From assembly GCA_965116965.1 (NCBI GenBank), contig OZ220743.1:3906001-3970000 (forward strand): a stretch of DNA of 64,000 bases, written 5' to 3'. The number at the start of each line of letters is the position of its first letter. The stretch's first letter is position 1. A program made the position numbers and the translations under genes. The notes under the pieces are model-generated. The model saw only the letters and a list, made by a program, of their open reading frames with translations, ran no database searches and was not told the origin of the DNA. Below are positions 26,191-33,573 of the stretch, one piece after another. The DNA comes from Aldehydirespirator sp965116965. Lineage in GTDB: Bacteria > Actinomycetota > Acidimicrobiia > Acidimicrobiales > Aldehydirespiratoraceae.

Positions 26191-27438
26191 ATGAGTTGGG
26201 TGCGTCGAAAGCGCCGTGAAGTGGCCCGTCCGGTGGTGGGTGCTGTGGGCGTGCTGCGGGAGCGTGTCAGCATTCAGGCGCACCTGGCTCACTGCGAGCT
26301 GCGTTTGAGGCTCACAACCCGCCCCGACCAGACGGCTCGCCTCGAGTTGCTTGAGATTCTGCATGAGTACTGGCGGGCCGGAAGGTTTCCTCGCAACACT
26401 GCGGCCGGCGGCCGGCGGCCGGTCTTCATAGACGACTCGGGAACCCATTGCGCTGTCGGGTACTTGATGGCATGCACTGGCGCGGGCCGTGTCGCGCGGG
26501 AGTTGGACCGCCGTGACCGTTTCGTCCTTCTTGAGGACTTGCCCTCCGCGTTGGATCCGCGACTGCGGCGTTGGCTTGACAAGCACCAGTTGAGCCGCGA
26601 GGAGGCTGCCCTGATCCAGCCCGGATACGGCCCCTGCGGAATGGCCGGATGGAACTGCGACGGTTACGTCCACGCTGGAACGGCGGCGACGGACACGATG
26701 GTCGCGGCCGCGTCGCTGGTGGTGAGCCTCGGTTTGCTGGCGCCGGCGGTGCTGCTGGTGTGGATGGCTCGCAGAGGCTGGGCGACCAAGGCGCTGCGGG
26801 TTCTTCAGAATTGGTGGTGGCTGCTACTGGCAGTCGTGGTGACGTTTCCGCTGGCCGGGGCCACTCTATACGGGGAGTCACGGGAGTTGCAGTTGGTATG
26901 GGAAGCAGCCATGTGGATGCTGTCGGGTCTGGTCGTTTCGCTGGTCGTGATACGGCTTTGGCGCTGGGGGCAGCAGCGTCCCATGATCGGATTCGATGAG
27001 GGCGCAGGCATGTACAAGCATCAGGCGCGGGCGTTGTTCATGGTCTTGGCTGCGATGCTGTTCTGGGACGTCGCCCTGCCCGACGGCAGCGGTCAGGCAA
27101 TGCCGACGGTCCGCAGGTGGCACGTGGACATCCTCGTGTTGCCGGCGCTACCCCTGCTATGGGCGCATCAGTCACTTCAGCGGTGTAGCCGACGTATCGG
27201 TCTCTCGGTTGTGGCGGCCTTCGCTGTGTGTGCTGCGGTTCTGACGGTCGTGCTGCCCTCGCCCCTGCACGCCGCCGCCACACTGCGTCCCGGCGACCGC
27301 ATTGTTGTCTGTTCGTCAACGGCGGGCCCTGTGTGCGTGGAGAACGGCAACGAAGGCACTCCGCCTCGCCTATTCAAGCTGTCAGCGTGGAAGACTTTCG
27401 ACGAACATACGCACTCAGACCAAGAGAACCCCGAATAG
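26191..27438 (+). CDS. Membrane protein with N-terminal FIDDxGxxCAVGYLM domain
   Basis: A 415-residue protein. The N-terminal ~155 residues hold a conserved-looking soluble domain: YWRAGRFPRN, PVFIDDSGTHCAVGYLMACTG, and SREEAALIQPGYGPC. Similar segments occur in uncharacterised, often secreted, proteins of several phyla. After this come about five to six hydrophobic segments (near 168-192, 208-226, 240-262, 285-300, 312-330, 340-365) and a short extracellular-like tail with two cysteines. The role is unknown. It interrupts the rplL-rpoB junction on the opposite strand, so it is not part of the ribosomal transcript. Confidence 0.75.
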   Translation: MSWVRRKRREVARPVVGAVGVLRERVSIQAHLAHCELRLRLTTRPDQTARLELLEILHEYWRAGRFPRNTAAGGRRPVFIDDSGTHCAVGYLMACTGAGRVARELDRRDRFVLLEDLPSALDPRLRRWLDKHQLSREEAALIQPGYGPCGMAGWNCDGYVHAGTAATDTMVAAASLVVSLGLLAPAVLLVWMARRGWATKALRVLQNWWWLLLAVVVTFPLAGATLYGESRELQLVWEAAMWMLSGLVVSLVVIRLWRWGQQRPMIGFDEGAGMYKHQARALFMVLAAMLFWDVALPDGSGQAMPTVRRWHVDILVLPALPLLWAHQSLQRCSRRIGLSVVAAFAVCAAVLTVVLPSPLHAAATLRPGDRIVVCSSTAGPVCVENGNEGTPPRLFKLSAWKTFDEHTHSDQENPE

Positions 27439-27535
27439 CGCCGCCTCGATCACTTGCCGACGCGCCCAGGGGGCGGTGTGTCCTCCTCGATAATGAGCGC
27501 AATCTTGCACAGTACGGCGTACCAGCGAGGCGGGG

Positions 27536-28333
27536 TCAGGCGCGCAGGAGGGCGCGAACGGCCGCCAGTTCCGGGGCCTCCATGCCTGCGGCGACCAGGT
27601 AGCCGGCCGCGCCTCCCCAGCGGTCGTGCAGGCCCTCCAGGGTGGCCGACATCACGGCGGGACGGGCCTCCCACAACGGCGCGAACCCGGCCGGGTCGAG
27701 GCCGTAGTCCTTGAGCACGGGGACCAGCGACCTGGCCTCGGTCTGGTCCTTCTGGAGGCTGGGACGCCGCTCCGACGACAGCGCGTAGTCGGCCACGATG
27801 TGCTCGGCGGCGACCCCGGCGAGGTCCAGCAGGAGCATGCAGGCCACACCGGTGCGGTCCTTGCCCGCGGTGCAGTGGACCACCACCGGCTCGCCTTGGG
27901 CCACCTGCCGCACAATGCGGGCGAACGACGGACCGAAGTTCTGCAGGATCCGCACGTATCCCGCCACCATCTCGGCCTCGCCGTAGAACTTGATCTCTCC
28001 CTCAACTATGCGCTCATAGATCGTCCGGGCCTGGAACGTCTCGTCGCTGGTCATCGCGAGCCTGGTGTAGGACGCGCCCGCGGGCAGCCGGTCGGGAAAT
28101 TCGGCCGCCTCGGCCTCCGAACGCAGGTCGAGAACGTGACGGATGCCGGAGTTCTCGAGGCGCCGCAGGTCGGCGTCGCTGAGCGTGCACAGCCGGTCGG
28201 CCCGGTACACGAGACCGGACCGCGTCGATCCCCCGCCGGCGATGGGCAGGCCGCCGAGATCGCGGAAGTTGCTGGGGCCGTCGAGGTCCAAGCGTCGCTG
28301 CATCGGTTGACCGGCGGCCTGTCCGCTCGGCAT
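27536..28333 (-). CDS. Tyrosine/dual-specificity protein phosphatase (MptpB-like family)
   Basis: About 265 residues from ATG 28333. The family signature NFRDLGGLPIAGG with SGLVYRADRL and the catalytic P-loop VVHCTAGKDRTG (C154, R160) identify a Y_phosphatase3-type enzyme, as in mycobacterial PtpB. Members dephosphorylate phosphotyrosine and sometimes phosphoinositides, and act in the cytoplasm or after secretion. ATG 28303 is an alternative start. It is 64 nt after rplL on the same strand, separated by an interspersed repeat copy, so it may be read through from the rplJL transcript. Confidence 0.85.
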   Translation of the reverse strand: MPSGQAAGQPMQRRLDLDGPSNFRDLGGLPIAGGGSTRSGLVYRADRLCTLSDADLRRLENSGIRHVLDLRSEAEAAEFPDRLPAGASYTRLAMTSDETFQARTIYERIVEGEIKFYGEAEMVAGYVRILQNFGPSFARIVRQVAQGEPVVVHCTAGKDRTGVACMLLLDLAGVAAEHIVADYALSSERRPSLQKDQTEARSLVPVLKDYGLDPAGFAPLWEARPAVMSATLEGLHDRWGGAAGYLVAAGMEAPELAAVRALLRA

Positions 28334-28337
28334 CTGG

Positions 28338-28376
28338 TTCCGCTCTTGTTCGCTGCGCTCACGGGCCGCTCGGGCC
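28338..28376 (+). repeat. Interspersed ~40-nt element, copy B
   Basis: Core CCGCTCTTGTTCGCTGCGCT then CACGGGCCGCTCGGGCC, in the spacer between rplL (minus strand, end 28398) and the phosphatase start (28333). Confidence 0.8.
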
Positions 28377-28397
28377 ACGGCCTCGCAAGCTCGGCCT

Positions 28398-28781
28398 CTA
28401 GACCAGCTCCACCTCGGCGCCGACTGCCTCCAGCGCGGCCTTGGCCTTCTCGGCATCGTCCTTGGCGAGGCCTTCCAGCACCGGCTTGGGGGCGTTGTCG
28501 ACCAGCTCCTTGGCCTCCTTGAGACCGAGAGAGGTGAGGCTGCGCACCTCCTTGATCACCTGGATCTTCTTGTCGCCGACGGCCGAGAGGACGACGTCGA
28601 AGGAGTCCTTGGCCTCCTCGTCCTCTGCGCCCGCATCACCGGCTGCAGGAGCCGCGACCGCGACCGCGGCCGGTGGGGCTGCAGTCACTTCGAAGCGCTC
28701 CTCGAACTCCTTGAGCAACTCGCTCAGTTCGAGCACTGTCATCTGTGAGATCGAGTCGAGGATCTCTTCCTTGGTTGCCAT
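28398..28781 (-). CDS. rplL: 50S ribosomal protein L7/L12
   Basis: Stalk protein that recruits translation factors; 127 residues. N-terminal dimerisation domain (MATKEEILDSISQMTVLELSELLKEFEERF), Ala-rich hinge (VAVAAPAAGDAGAEDEEAK) and C-terminal factor-binding domain (FDVVLSAVGDKKIQVIKEVRSLTSLGLKEAKELVDNAP) are all present. It follows rplJ by 2 nt. rpoB, the usual next gene, is displaced. Confidence 0.98.
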   Translation of the reverse strand: MATKEEILDSISQMTVLELSELLKEFEERFEVTAAPPAAVAVAAPAAGDAGAEDEEAKDSFDVVLSAVGDKKIQVIKEVRSLTSLGLKEAKELVDNAPKPVLEGLAKDDAEKAKAALEAVGAEVELV

Positions 28782-28783
28782 GG

Positions 28784-29401
28784 TCAGGCCTCCTGTTCTT
28801 CGGATGTCTGGTCTGTGCCGGATGTCTGGTCCGCTCCGGATGTCTGGTCCGCGCCGCCGGCCGGGCCGCCTGTGTCGATGAGCGCCTGGAGTCCGTAGGC
28901 GAAGTTGCGGGGCAGGGCCTGCAACAGTCCGGCGAGCTTCACCAGGGGCGCGCTGAACGCGCCAGCGACCTGGGCGAGCAGCAGGTCGCGGGAGGGAAGG
29001 TCGGCCAGGGAGACCAGGTCCTCGGCGCTGAGCACCTTGTCCCCCAGCAGTCCTCCCTTGAGCACGAGGGCGCGGTTGGAGCGCGAGAAGTCCCTCAGGG
29101 CCTTGGCCACCGCAGCCGCGTCGCTCGCGGCCCCGTCGGCGCGGGCGCCCACGAAAGCGATCGCGGTCGGGCCGGTGAGCAGGTGGGCCACATCGACGCC
29201 CAGCTCGGCGGTGGCCAAGCGGACCATCGTGTTCTTGTAGATCGTGTACTCCCCGCCGGCAGCGCGCAGCGACCGGCGCAGCGCGGCCATCTCACCGACG
29301 TTCAGCCCGCGGTACTCGGTCAGCAGGACCGCGTCGCTGGCCGCCAGCCGATCACGCACTTCGGCGACGACGGCCGCCTTCTCTGGCCTAGGGACTGTCA
29401 T
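28784..29401 (-). CDS. rplJ: 50S ribosomal protein L10 with repetitive tail
   Basis: L10 anchors L7/L12 dimers to the ribosome. The start at ATG 29401 (MTVPRPEKAAVVAEVRDRL), preceded by AGGAAGG, gives 205 residues. The core has the typical LTEYRGLNVGEMAALRRSLRAAGGEYTIYKNTM. The C-terminal ~22 residues are three SGADQT-type hexads coded by 18-nt tandem repeats at 28801-28854. That tail is not part of the usual family length (~170-180). Confidence 0.97.
   Translation of the reverse strand: MTVPRPEKAAVVAEVRDRLAASDAVLLTEYRGLNVGEMAALRRSLRAAGGEYTIYKNTMVRLATAELGVDVAHLLTGPTAIAFVGARADGAASDAAAVAKALRDFSRSNRALVLKGGLLGDKVLSAEDLVSLADLPSRDLLLAQVAGAFSAPLVKLAGLLQALPRNFAYGLQALIDTGGPAGGADQTSGADQTSGTDQTSEEQEA
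28801..28854. repeat. Three 18-nt tandem repeats in the rplJ 3' end
   Basis: CGGATGTCTGG starts each unit at 28801, 28819 and 28837. Units two and three differ at a single base. They code the DQTSGA/T hexads at the L10 C-terminus. Confidence 0.85.
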
Positions 29402-29553
29402 TGGTGCCTTCCTCGTCCGGCGGGCCTGCCGGCCCATTGGTGCTCCCCGCGGAGCGCACCGGATGTCTCAGGTGAGCGCGGTCTGGATACGGGAGTATAC
29501 GGGTCTAGTCGGAATACGGGGCTAGTGGATGTCGGAACCGGTCGATATGCGGT
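29402..29553 (-). promoter_or_regulatory. L10 leader region with degenerate repeats of the rplA end
   Basis: This 152-nt spacer upstream of rplJ is where the L10(L12)4-binding mRNA leader normally lies. It contains imperfect ~16-nt repeats around CTAGT (units at 29498, 29515 and 29547), the last overlapping the rplA stop codon. The repeats suggest serial duplication of the rplA 3' end. I cannot confirm the L10-binding kink-turn by eye. Confidence 0.4.
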
Positions 29554-30252
29554 CTAGTCGGCGGCTGCGACGTCGGCGGGGTCGATCCGGACGCCGGGAC
29601 CCATTGAAGAGCTGAGCACCATCTTCTTGACGTACTTGCCCTTGGCTGCGGCCGGCTTGGCCCGCTGGAGCTCGGCCACCACGGCCCGGAGGTTCTTGAG
29701 CAGGTCCTCCTCCTCGAACGACGCCCGTCCGATGGGCACATGGACGTTGGCGAAGCGGTCGGTCCGGTACTCGACCTTGCCCCCCTTGAACTCTTCGATG
29801 GTGCGGGCGACGTCGGTGGTGACCGTGCCGGTCTTGGGGTTGGGCATCAGGCCGCGGGGTCCGAGGATCCGGCCGAGCTTGCCGACCACCGGCATCATGT
29901 CGGGCGTGGCGATGGCCACGTCGAAGTCGGTCATGCCCCCCGACACCTGCTCGGCCAGGTCGTCGGATCCCACGAAGTCGGCGCCGGCCTCGCGGGCCGT
30001 GGTGGCGGCCTCGCCCTGCGCGAACACCGCTACCCGCACCTCCTTGCCGGTGCCCGACGGCAGCGACACCGTGCCCCGCAGCATCTGGTCGGCCTTGCGG
30101 GGGTCGACTCCGAGCCGCACGACGACGTCGACGCTCTCGTCGAATCGCCTGGTGGCCAGGCTCTTCACCAGGCTCACCGCGTCGGCGTCGCTGTGGAGGC
30201 GCAGACGGTCGAAACTCTTCGTCGCTTCGACGTGCTTCTTTCCCTTGGCCAT
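29554..30252 (-). CDS. rplA: 50S ribosomal protein L1
   Basis: L1 forms the mobile L1 stalk and often represses the rplKA transcript. The 232-residue product has the family pattern SFDRLRLHSDADAVSLVKSLATRRFDESVDVVVRLGVDPRKADQMLRGTVSLPSGTGK and MPVVGKLGRILGPRGLMPNPKTGTVT. Normal length. It lies 27 nt after rplK. Confidence 0.98.
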   Translation of the reverse strand: MAKGKKHVEATKSFDRLRLHSDADAVSLVKSLATRRFDESVDVVVRLGVDPRKADQMLRGTVSLPSGTGKEVRVAVFAQGEAATTAREAGADFVGSDDLAEQVSGGMTDFDVAIATPDMMPVVGKLGRILGPRGLMPNPKTGTVTTDVARTIEEFKGGKVEYRTDRFANVHVPIGRASFEEEDLLKNLRAVVAELQRAKPAAAKGKYVKKMVLSSSMGPGVRIDPADVAAAD

Positions 30253-30279
30253 GGTCGCTCCTGCCTGTCCGCTCGGCCT

Positions 30280-30705
30280 CTATTCGACGGTGACGCCCAT
30301 CGAGCGGGCCGTGCCCTCGACCTGCGCCTTGGCCGCCTCCAAGTCGTTGGCGTTCAAGTCGGGCATCTTGATCTCAGCGATCTCAGCGAGTTGGGCGTCG
30401 GTGATGGCGCCCACCGTCTCGCGTCCGGGAGTCTCGGCGGCCTTCTCCAAGCCGGCCGCGGAGCGGATCAGGAACGACGTCGGCGGGGTCTTGGTGATGA
30501 ACGTGAACGACCGGTCCTCGTAGATCGTTATCTCGGCCGGGATGATCTGGCCCCGCATGTGGTCGGTGCGGGCGTTGTAGTCCTTGCAGAAGTCCATGAT
30601 GGCCACCCCGTGGGGGCCCAGCGCGGTGCCGACCGGCGGGGCCGGCGTCGCCTGTCCCGCGGGGATCTGGATCTTCACTAGGGCTGCAACCTGCTTGCGT
30701 GCCAT
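30280..30705 (-). CDS. rplK: 50S ribosomal protein L11
   Basis: L11 forms the GTPase-associated centre and is needed for RelA activation. The 141-residue product has the proline-rich N-terminus IQIPAGQATPAPPVGTALGPHGVAIMDFCKDYNART and the C-terminal rRNA-binding domain ending AKAQVEGTARSMGVTVE. The proline residues that line the thiostrepton site are retained. Confidence 0.98.
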   Translation of the reverse strand: MARKQVAALVKIQIPAGQATPAPPVGTALGPHGVAIMDFCKDYNARTDHMRGQIIPAEITIYEDRSFTFITKTPPTSFLIRSAAGLEKAAETPGRETVGAITDAQLAEIAEIKMPDLNANDLEAAKAQVEGTARSMGVTVE

Positions 30706-30789
30706 CTGGACTCTCTTGGTATGCGGCGGTGATTCTTGGCCGAGGGCTGACTACTGCGCTTCGAACGTGGCAGTGTGGCGGCATCGTCG

Positions 30790-30809
30790 GCGGGCGGCAA
30801 CCCGCCCGC
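30790..30809. terminator. GC-rich hairpin between nusG and rplK
   Basis: GCGGGCGG and CCGCCCGC form a perfect 8-bp stem around CAAC, 16-35 nt after the nusG stop on the minus strand. There is no U tract, so it may be a Rho-independent terminator of the U-less actinobacterial kind, an attenuator, or merely structure. Confidence 0.35.
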
Positions 30810-30824
30810 GGTCTCGAGGGCCGC

Positions 30825-31475
30825 CTATAGGCGGGCTACCTGCGCGAACTCGAGTTCGACGGGCGTCTCGCGGCCGAAGATGTTGACGAGCACCTTCACC
30901 TTGAGCTGATCCTCGTTGATCTCGATGATCTCGCCGGAGAAGTCGGCGAACGGGCCGTCCTTGACCCGGACGGTCTCCCCCATGCCGTACTCGAACATCG
31001 GCTTGGCCCGCTTGGACGCCTCCCGGGAGCGGTCGGCCTCAACACCCAGGAAGGCTTCGACGTCGCGGCGGCGCAGGGGCGAGGGGCCCCCGCCCTGGTT
31101 CACGAAGCCCGTGACGTTGGGCGTGTCGCGAATGACCGGCCACACCTCGTCATCGAGCTCGCAACGTACGAACACGTAGCCCGGGAACAGCCGCTTCGAG
31201 GAGATCACCTTCTTGCCGTTCTTGAACTCGGGCACATCGCGCAGCGGGATGACCACCTCGTGGATGCGGCCCTCCATGTTCATCGACGCGGTACGGGCCT
31301 CGAGGTTCTGCTTGACCTTCTTCTCGTAACCGGACTGGGTGTGCACGACGAACCACTTGCCCGGCTTGTCGTAGGGGCTGATGGACTCGACGGGCTCGTC
31401 GGCGGAGTCCGCCTCGTCGAACAGGTCGTCCTCGGTGATGACGGCTTGGGATTGCGTGACGGATGTGTCGGACAT
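30825..31475 (-). CDS. nusG: Transcription termination/antitermination factor NusG
   Basis: NusG binds RNA polymerase and couples it to Rho or ribosomes. The 216-residue product has an acidic N-terminal extension (residues 1-35), then the NGN domain (KWFVVHTQSGYEKKVKQNLEAR ... PGYVFVRCEL) and a C-terminal KOW domain (VRVKDGPFADFSGEIIEINEDQLKVKVLVNIFGRETPVEL). It is 8 nt after secE, the usual pair. Confidence 0.97.
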   Translation of the reverse strand: MSDTSVTQSQAVITEDDLFDEADSADEPVESISPYDKPGKWFVVHTQSGYEKKVKQNLEARTASMNMEGRIHEVVIPLRDVPEFKNGKKVISSKRLFPGYVFVRCELDDEVWPVIRDTPNVTGFVNQGGGPSPLRRRDVEAFLGVEADRSREASKRAKPMFEYGMGETVRVKDGPFADFSGEIIEINEDQLKVKVLVNIFGRETPVELEFAQVARL

Positions 31476-31483
31476 GGGGTACC

Positions 31484-31780
31484 TCAGGATTCGAAGAGCT
31501 CGAGAATGAACGTGGAGAAGATCCAGTCGAGCCCGTAGATCATGGCGGTGAGCACGATCACGGTGACGAGCACCACGATCGAGTAGTTGACCGTCTCGGC
31601 CCGGCTGGGCCAGGCGACCTTGCGGAGCTCGCCTCGAACCTCGCGCAGGAACTGGCCTGGCGAAGTGCGCTCGCTGGGCGGCGTCGAGGCCGAGCGGCTG
31701 CGGCTGCGGACCGGTTCGCCCTCAACGTCTATCTCGCCCTGCTTCTGGAGCATGCGCTTCTGCTGACGGTTCATCGCCAT
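31484..31780 (-). CDS. secE: Preprotein translocase subunit SecE
   Basis: SecE stabilises SecY in the Sec translocon. The 98-residue product has a basic Ser/Arg-rich cytoplasmic stretch, the amphipathic LREVRGELRKVAWPSRAE segment that is the family hallmark, and one membrane helix (NYSIVVLVTVIVLTAMIYGLDWIF). It sits between tRNA-Trp and nusG. No rpmG was seen upstream. Confidence 0.96.
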   Translation of the reverse strand: MAMNRQQKRMLQKQGEIDVEGEPVRSRSRSASTPPSERTSPGQFLREVRGELRKVAWPSRAETVNYSIVVLVTVIVLTAMIYGLDWIFSTFILELFES

Positions 31781-31839
31781 TTGTGGAACTCACCTCGTGT
31801 GGGGTTACGACGCAACTGGTCGTGGCCGTCATCGATTCG

Positions 31840-31912
31840 CAGGGGCGGAGGGACTCGAACCCCCAACCGCCGGTTTTGGAGACCGGTGCTCTACCAATTG
31901 AGCCACGCCCCT
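31840..31912 (-). tRNA. trnW: tRNA-Trp (CCA anticodon)
   Basis: The minus strand folds as a cloverleaf: acceptor AGGGGCG/CGCCCCT, D arm around GGCTCAATTGGTAGAGC, anticodon loop CTCCAAA and T arm GGGGGTTCGAGTCCCTC. Discriminator G. No CCA is encoded. Upstream of secE, as in many actinobacteria. Confidence 0.95.
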
Positions 31913-31980
31913 CAGCAGTCCGTCGAAGGCTACCAGTGCACGGCCGCGAACGGCTACGGACGAGCGGCCGCAGTACGGTG

Positions 31981-32376
31981 CTAGGAAGCGAGCCTGGCGG
32001 CGCGGCGGTGCCGGGCCGTGAAGGCAATGAGGCCGGCCGCGGCGGCCGCTCCCGCGGCGACGGTGGCCGCGAAGCGGGGCCTCGTGTCCAGGGCCCACCG
32101 ATGCCCGTACCGATCGAGGTGCACCAGGATCTGGGACTCGAGCCGGGAGTCGGCCGACGCCGTGACCTCGCGCAGCGAGCCCATGGCCTCCATCAGGCGC
32201 CGGTACCGGGCTTCCTCCACCCGGCACCGCAGACAGGTCGCCAGATGGTCCAACTCCGCGGGTTCGTGGGCACGGTCGCCGCCCGCGACTGCGGCCAGCA
32301 CATCACTGACCGACTTGCAGTCGCGGCGCAGGCCCGTCGTGGGGCCGGTCGTCGGGGCGAACGGCTCACCCGTCAC
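31981..32376 (-). CDS. Anti-sigma factor with zinc-finger-like HxxxCxxC motif
   Basis: A 131-residue protein. The motif HLATCLRC (H44, C48, C51) preceded by an acidic helix matches zinc-binding anti-sigma domains (zf-HC2 type). A C-terminal membrane helix (FAATVAAGAAAAAGLIAFTA, about 104-123) would anchor it. Its ATG overlaps the sigma gene's stop by 4 nt (ATGA), so it should be the cognate inhibitor of the upstream ECF sigma factor. Confidence 0.75.
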   Translation of the reverse strand: MTGEPFAPTTGPTTGLRRDCKSVSDVLAAVAGGDRAHEPAELDHLATCLRCRVEEARYRRLMEAMGSLREVTASADSRLESQILVHLDRYGHRWALDTRPRFAATVAAGAAAAAGLIAFTARHRRAARLAS

Positions 32377-33017
32377 GGTTGAGATTCCTCGCCGGGCATG
32401 GGGAGCACCTGTTCACGCAGGCGCCGGCGGGCCCGGTGCAGGCGCACCTTCGCCGCGGTCACAGAGATGCCCAGCTCTGCGGCGATGGCTTCGTGGGGAA
32501 GGTCGTACAGATCCCGCAGCACCACGACCGAGCGCAGTCGCACCGGAAGGTCGCTGATGGCGGTGTCGAGTCGCTCGCGCAGTTCCGCCAGGTCTCCTTG
32601 AAGGGCCGGGTCGTGGTCGGGCCTGGTGTCGACCACGTCGTCGTAGGCGCCCAGATGGTCGTGGCGGTGGCGCCGGCGCAGGTTGAGGTGGGTCGTCGAG
32701 CAGTTGGCCACTATGCGGTAGAGCCAAGTGCTGAACTGCGCCTCGCCGCGGAAGCGGCCAACGCCCTTGTAGGCCCTCAGGTACGCCTCTTGAACCACGT
32801 CGCGAGCATCCTCCGTGCTTCCCGTGAGGCGCAGAGCCAGCGCGTACGCGTCGGAGTGGGTGACCCGCACGAGCCGGTCGAACGCCTCACGGTCCCCGGA
32901 CCTGGCCAGCTCTACGAGCGCGACCATGTCCGCTGAAGATTGAGACTCGCGATCGGTGCCGACGTTACGCGCGGGACCCTCCACGGATCGCAGACGGCGC
33001 CGAGGCGACGCGGTCAT
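32373..33017 (-). CDS. ECF sigma factor (RpoE-like)
   Basis: A 214-residue sigma-70 family regulator. Region 2 is seen as FDRLVRVTHSDAYALALRLTGSTEDARDVVQEAYLRAYKGVGRFRGEAQFSTWLYRIVANCS, and region 4 as LPVRLRSVVVLRDLYDLPHEAIAAELGISVTAAKVRLHRARRRLR. The first ~30 residues are poorly conserved and the true start may be ATG at 32927. It is coupled to its anti-sigma gene. The pair sits between tRNA-Met and tRNA-Trp, where rpmG is expected in many relatives. Confidence 0.9.
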   Translation of the reverse strand: MTASPRRRLRSVEGPARNVGTDRESQSSADMVALVELARSGDREAFDRLVRVTHSDAYALALRLTGSTEDARDVVQEAYLRAYKGVGRFRGEAQFSTWLYRIVANCSTTHLNLRRRHRHDHLGAYDDVVDTRPDHDPALQGDLAELRERLDTAISDLPVRLRSVVVLRDLYDLPHEAIAAELGISVTAAKVRLHRARRRLREQVLPMPGEESQP

Positions 33018-33044
33018 GCCAGTTGCCCGGGGGCAGGATCCATG

Positions 33045-33118
33045 TAGCGACGGACAGACTCGAACTGTCGACCTCTCGATTATGAGTCGAGCGCTCTTGC
33101 CAACTGAGCTACGTCGCC
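33045..33118 (-). tRNA. trnM: tRNA-Met (CAT anticodon), elongator type
   Basis: The minus strand reads acceptor GGCGACG with CGTCGCT (a G-U pair at the end), D arm TAGCTCAGTTGGCAAGAGC, anticodon loop CTCATAA and T arm with GTTCGAGTC. The anticodon stem lacks the three G-C pairs of initiators. Discriminator A. Confidence 0.92.
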
Positions 33119-33146
33119 GGGAAGGGCAGGCTGGGCGCCTGCGCCG

Positions 33147-33219
33147 AGCTCCCTGTCAGAATCGAACTGACGACCTTCTCCTTACCATGGAGACGCTCTG
33201 CCGGCTGAGCTAAGGGAGC
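33147..33219 (-). tRNA. trnT: tRNA-Thr (GGT anticodon)
   Basis: The minus strand gives acceptor GCTCCCT/AGGGAGC, D arm TAGCTCAGCCGGCAGAGC, anticodon loop ATGGTAA and T arm with GTTCGATTC. Discriminator U. It lies just upstream of tRNA-Met. Confidence 0.93.
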
Positions 33220-33266
33220 GAATCGGCGCCGGAGCGCCGGTCCGCCATGATGCCACATCGGCGGGT

Positions 33267-33527
33267 CTATACCAACCGCCGGACCGATCTGCCGCAGGCG
33301 GTCGGGCCTGAGCCCACCGGCACGACGTCGGCCACATCCGCCTGCTCATCGACGCCTACACCGAGCCGGCGGGAGCAGCCCGCGGGCTCCATCACGCGCT
33401 CGGCGATCACGTCGGCGTAGGGGCGGCCCGTGACTTCGGTGATGATGTCGGCCGCCACCCAGTGCGCGGAGAGCGCGTGGTGCTCGTAGCGGCTCTCAGC
33501 ACCCGTCGCCCAGCCATGGCGGCTCGC
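33267..33527 (-). pseudogene. Fragment of a serine hydrolase (beta-lactamase family)
   Basis: A minus-strand frame reads SRYEHHALSAHWVAADIITEVTGRPYADVIAERVMEP followed by VDEQADVADVVPVG. This matches the middle part of class C beta-lactamase-like esterases (region after the SxxK helix). Neither the catalytic SxxK segment nor the C-terminal domain is present, so only a remnant survives between tRNA-Thr and the macroglobulin gene. Confidence 0.6.
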
Positions 33528-33573
33528 TCTGGGACGGAACTGAAGCGGTGGCCTGCGCGCCGAGCGGTGGGGC

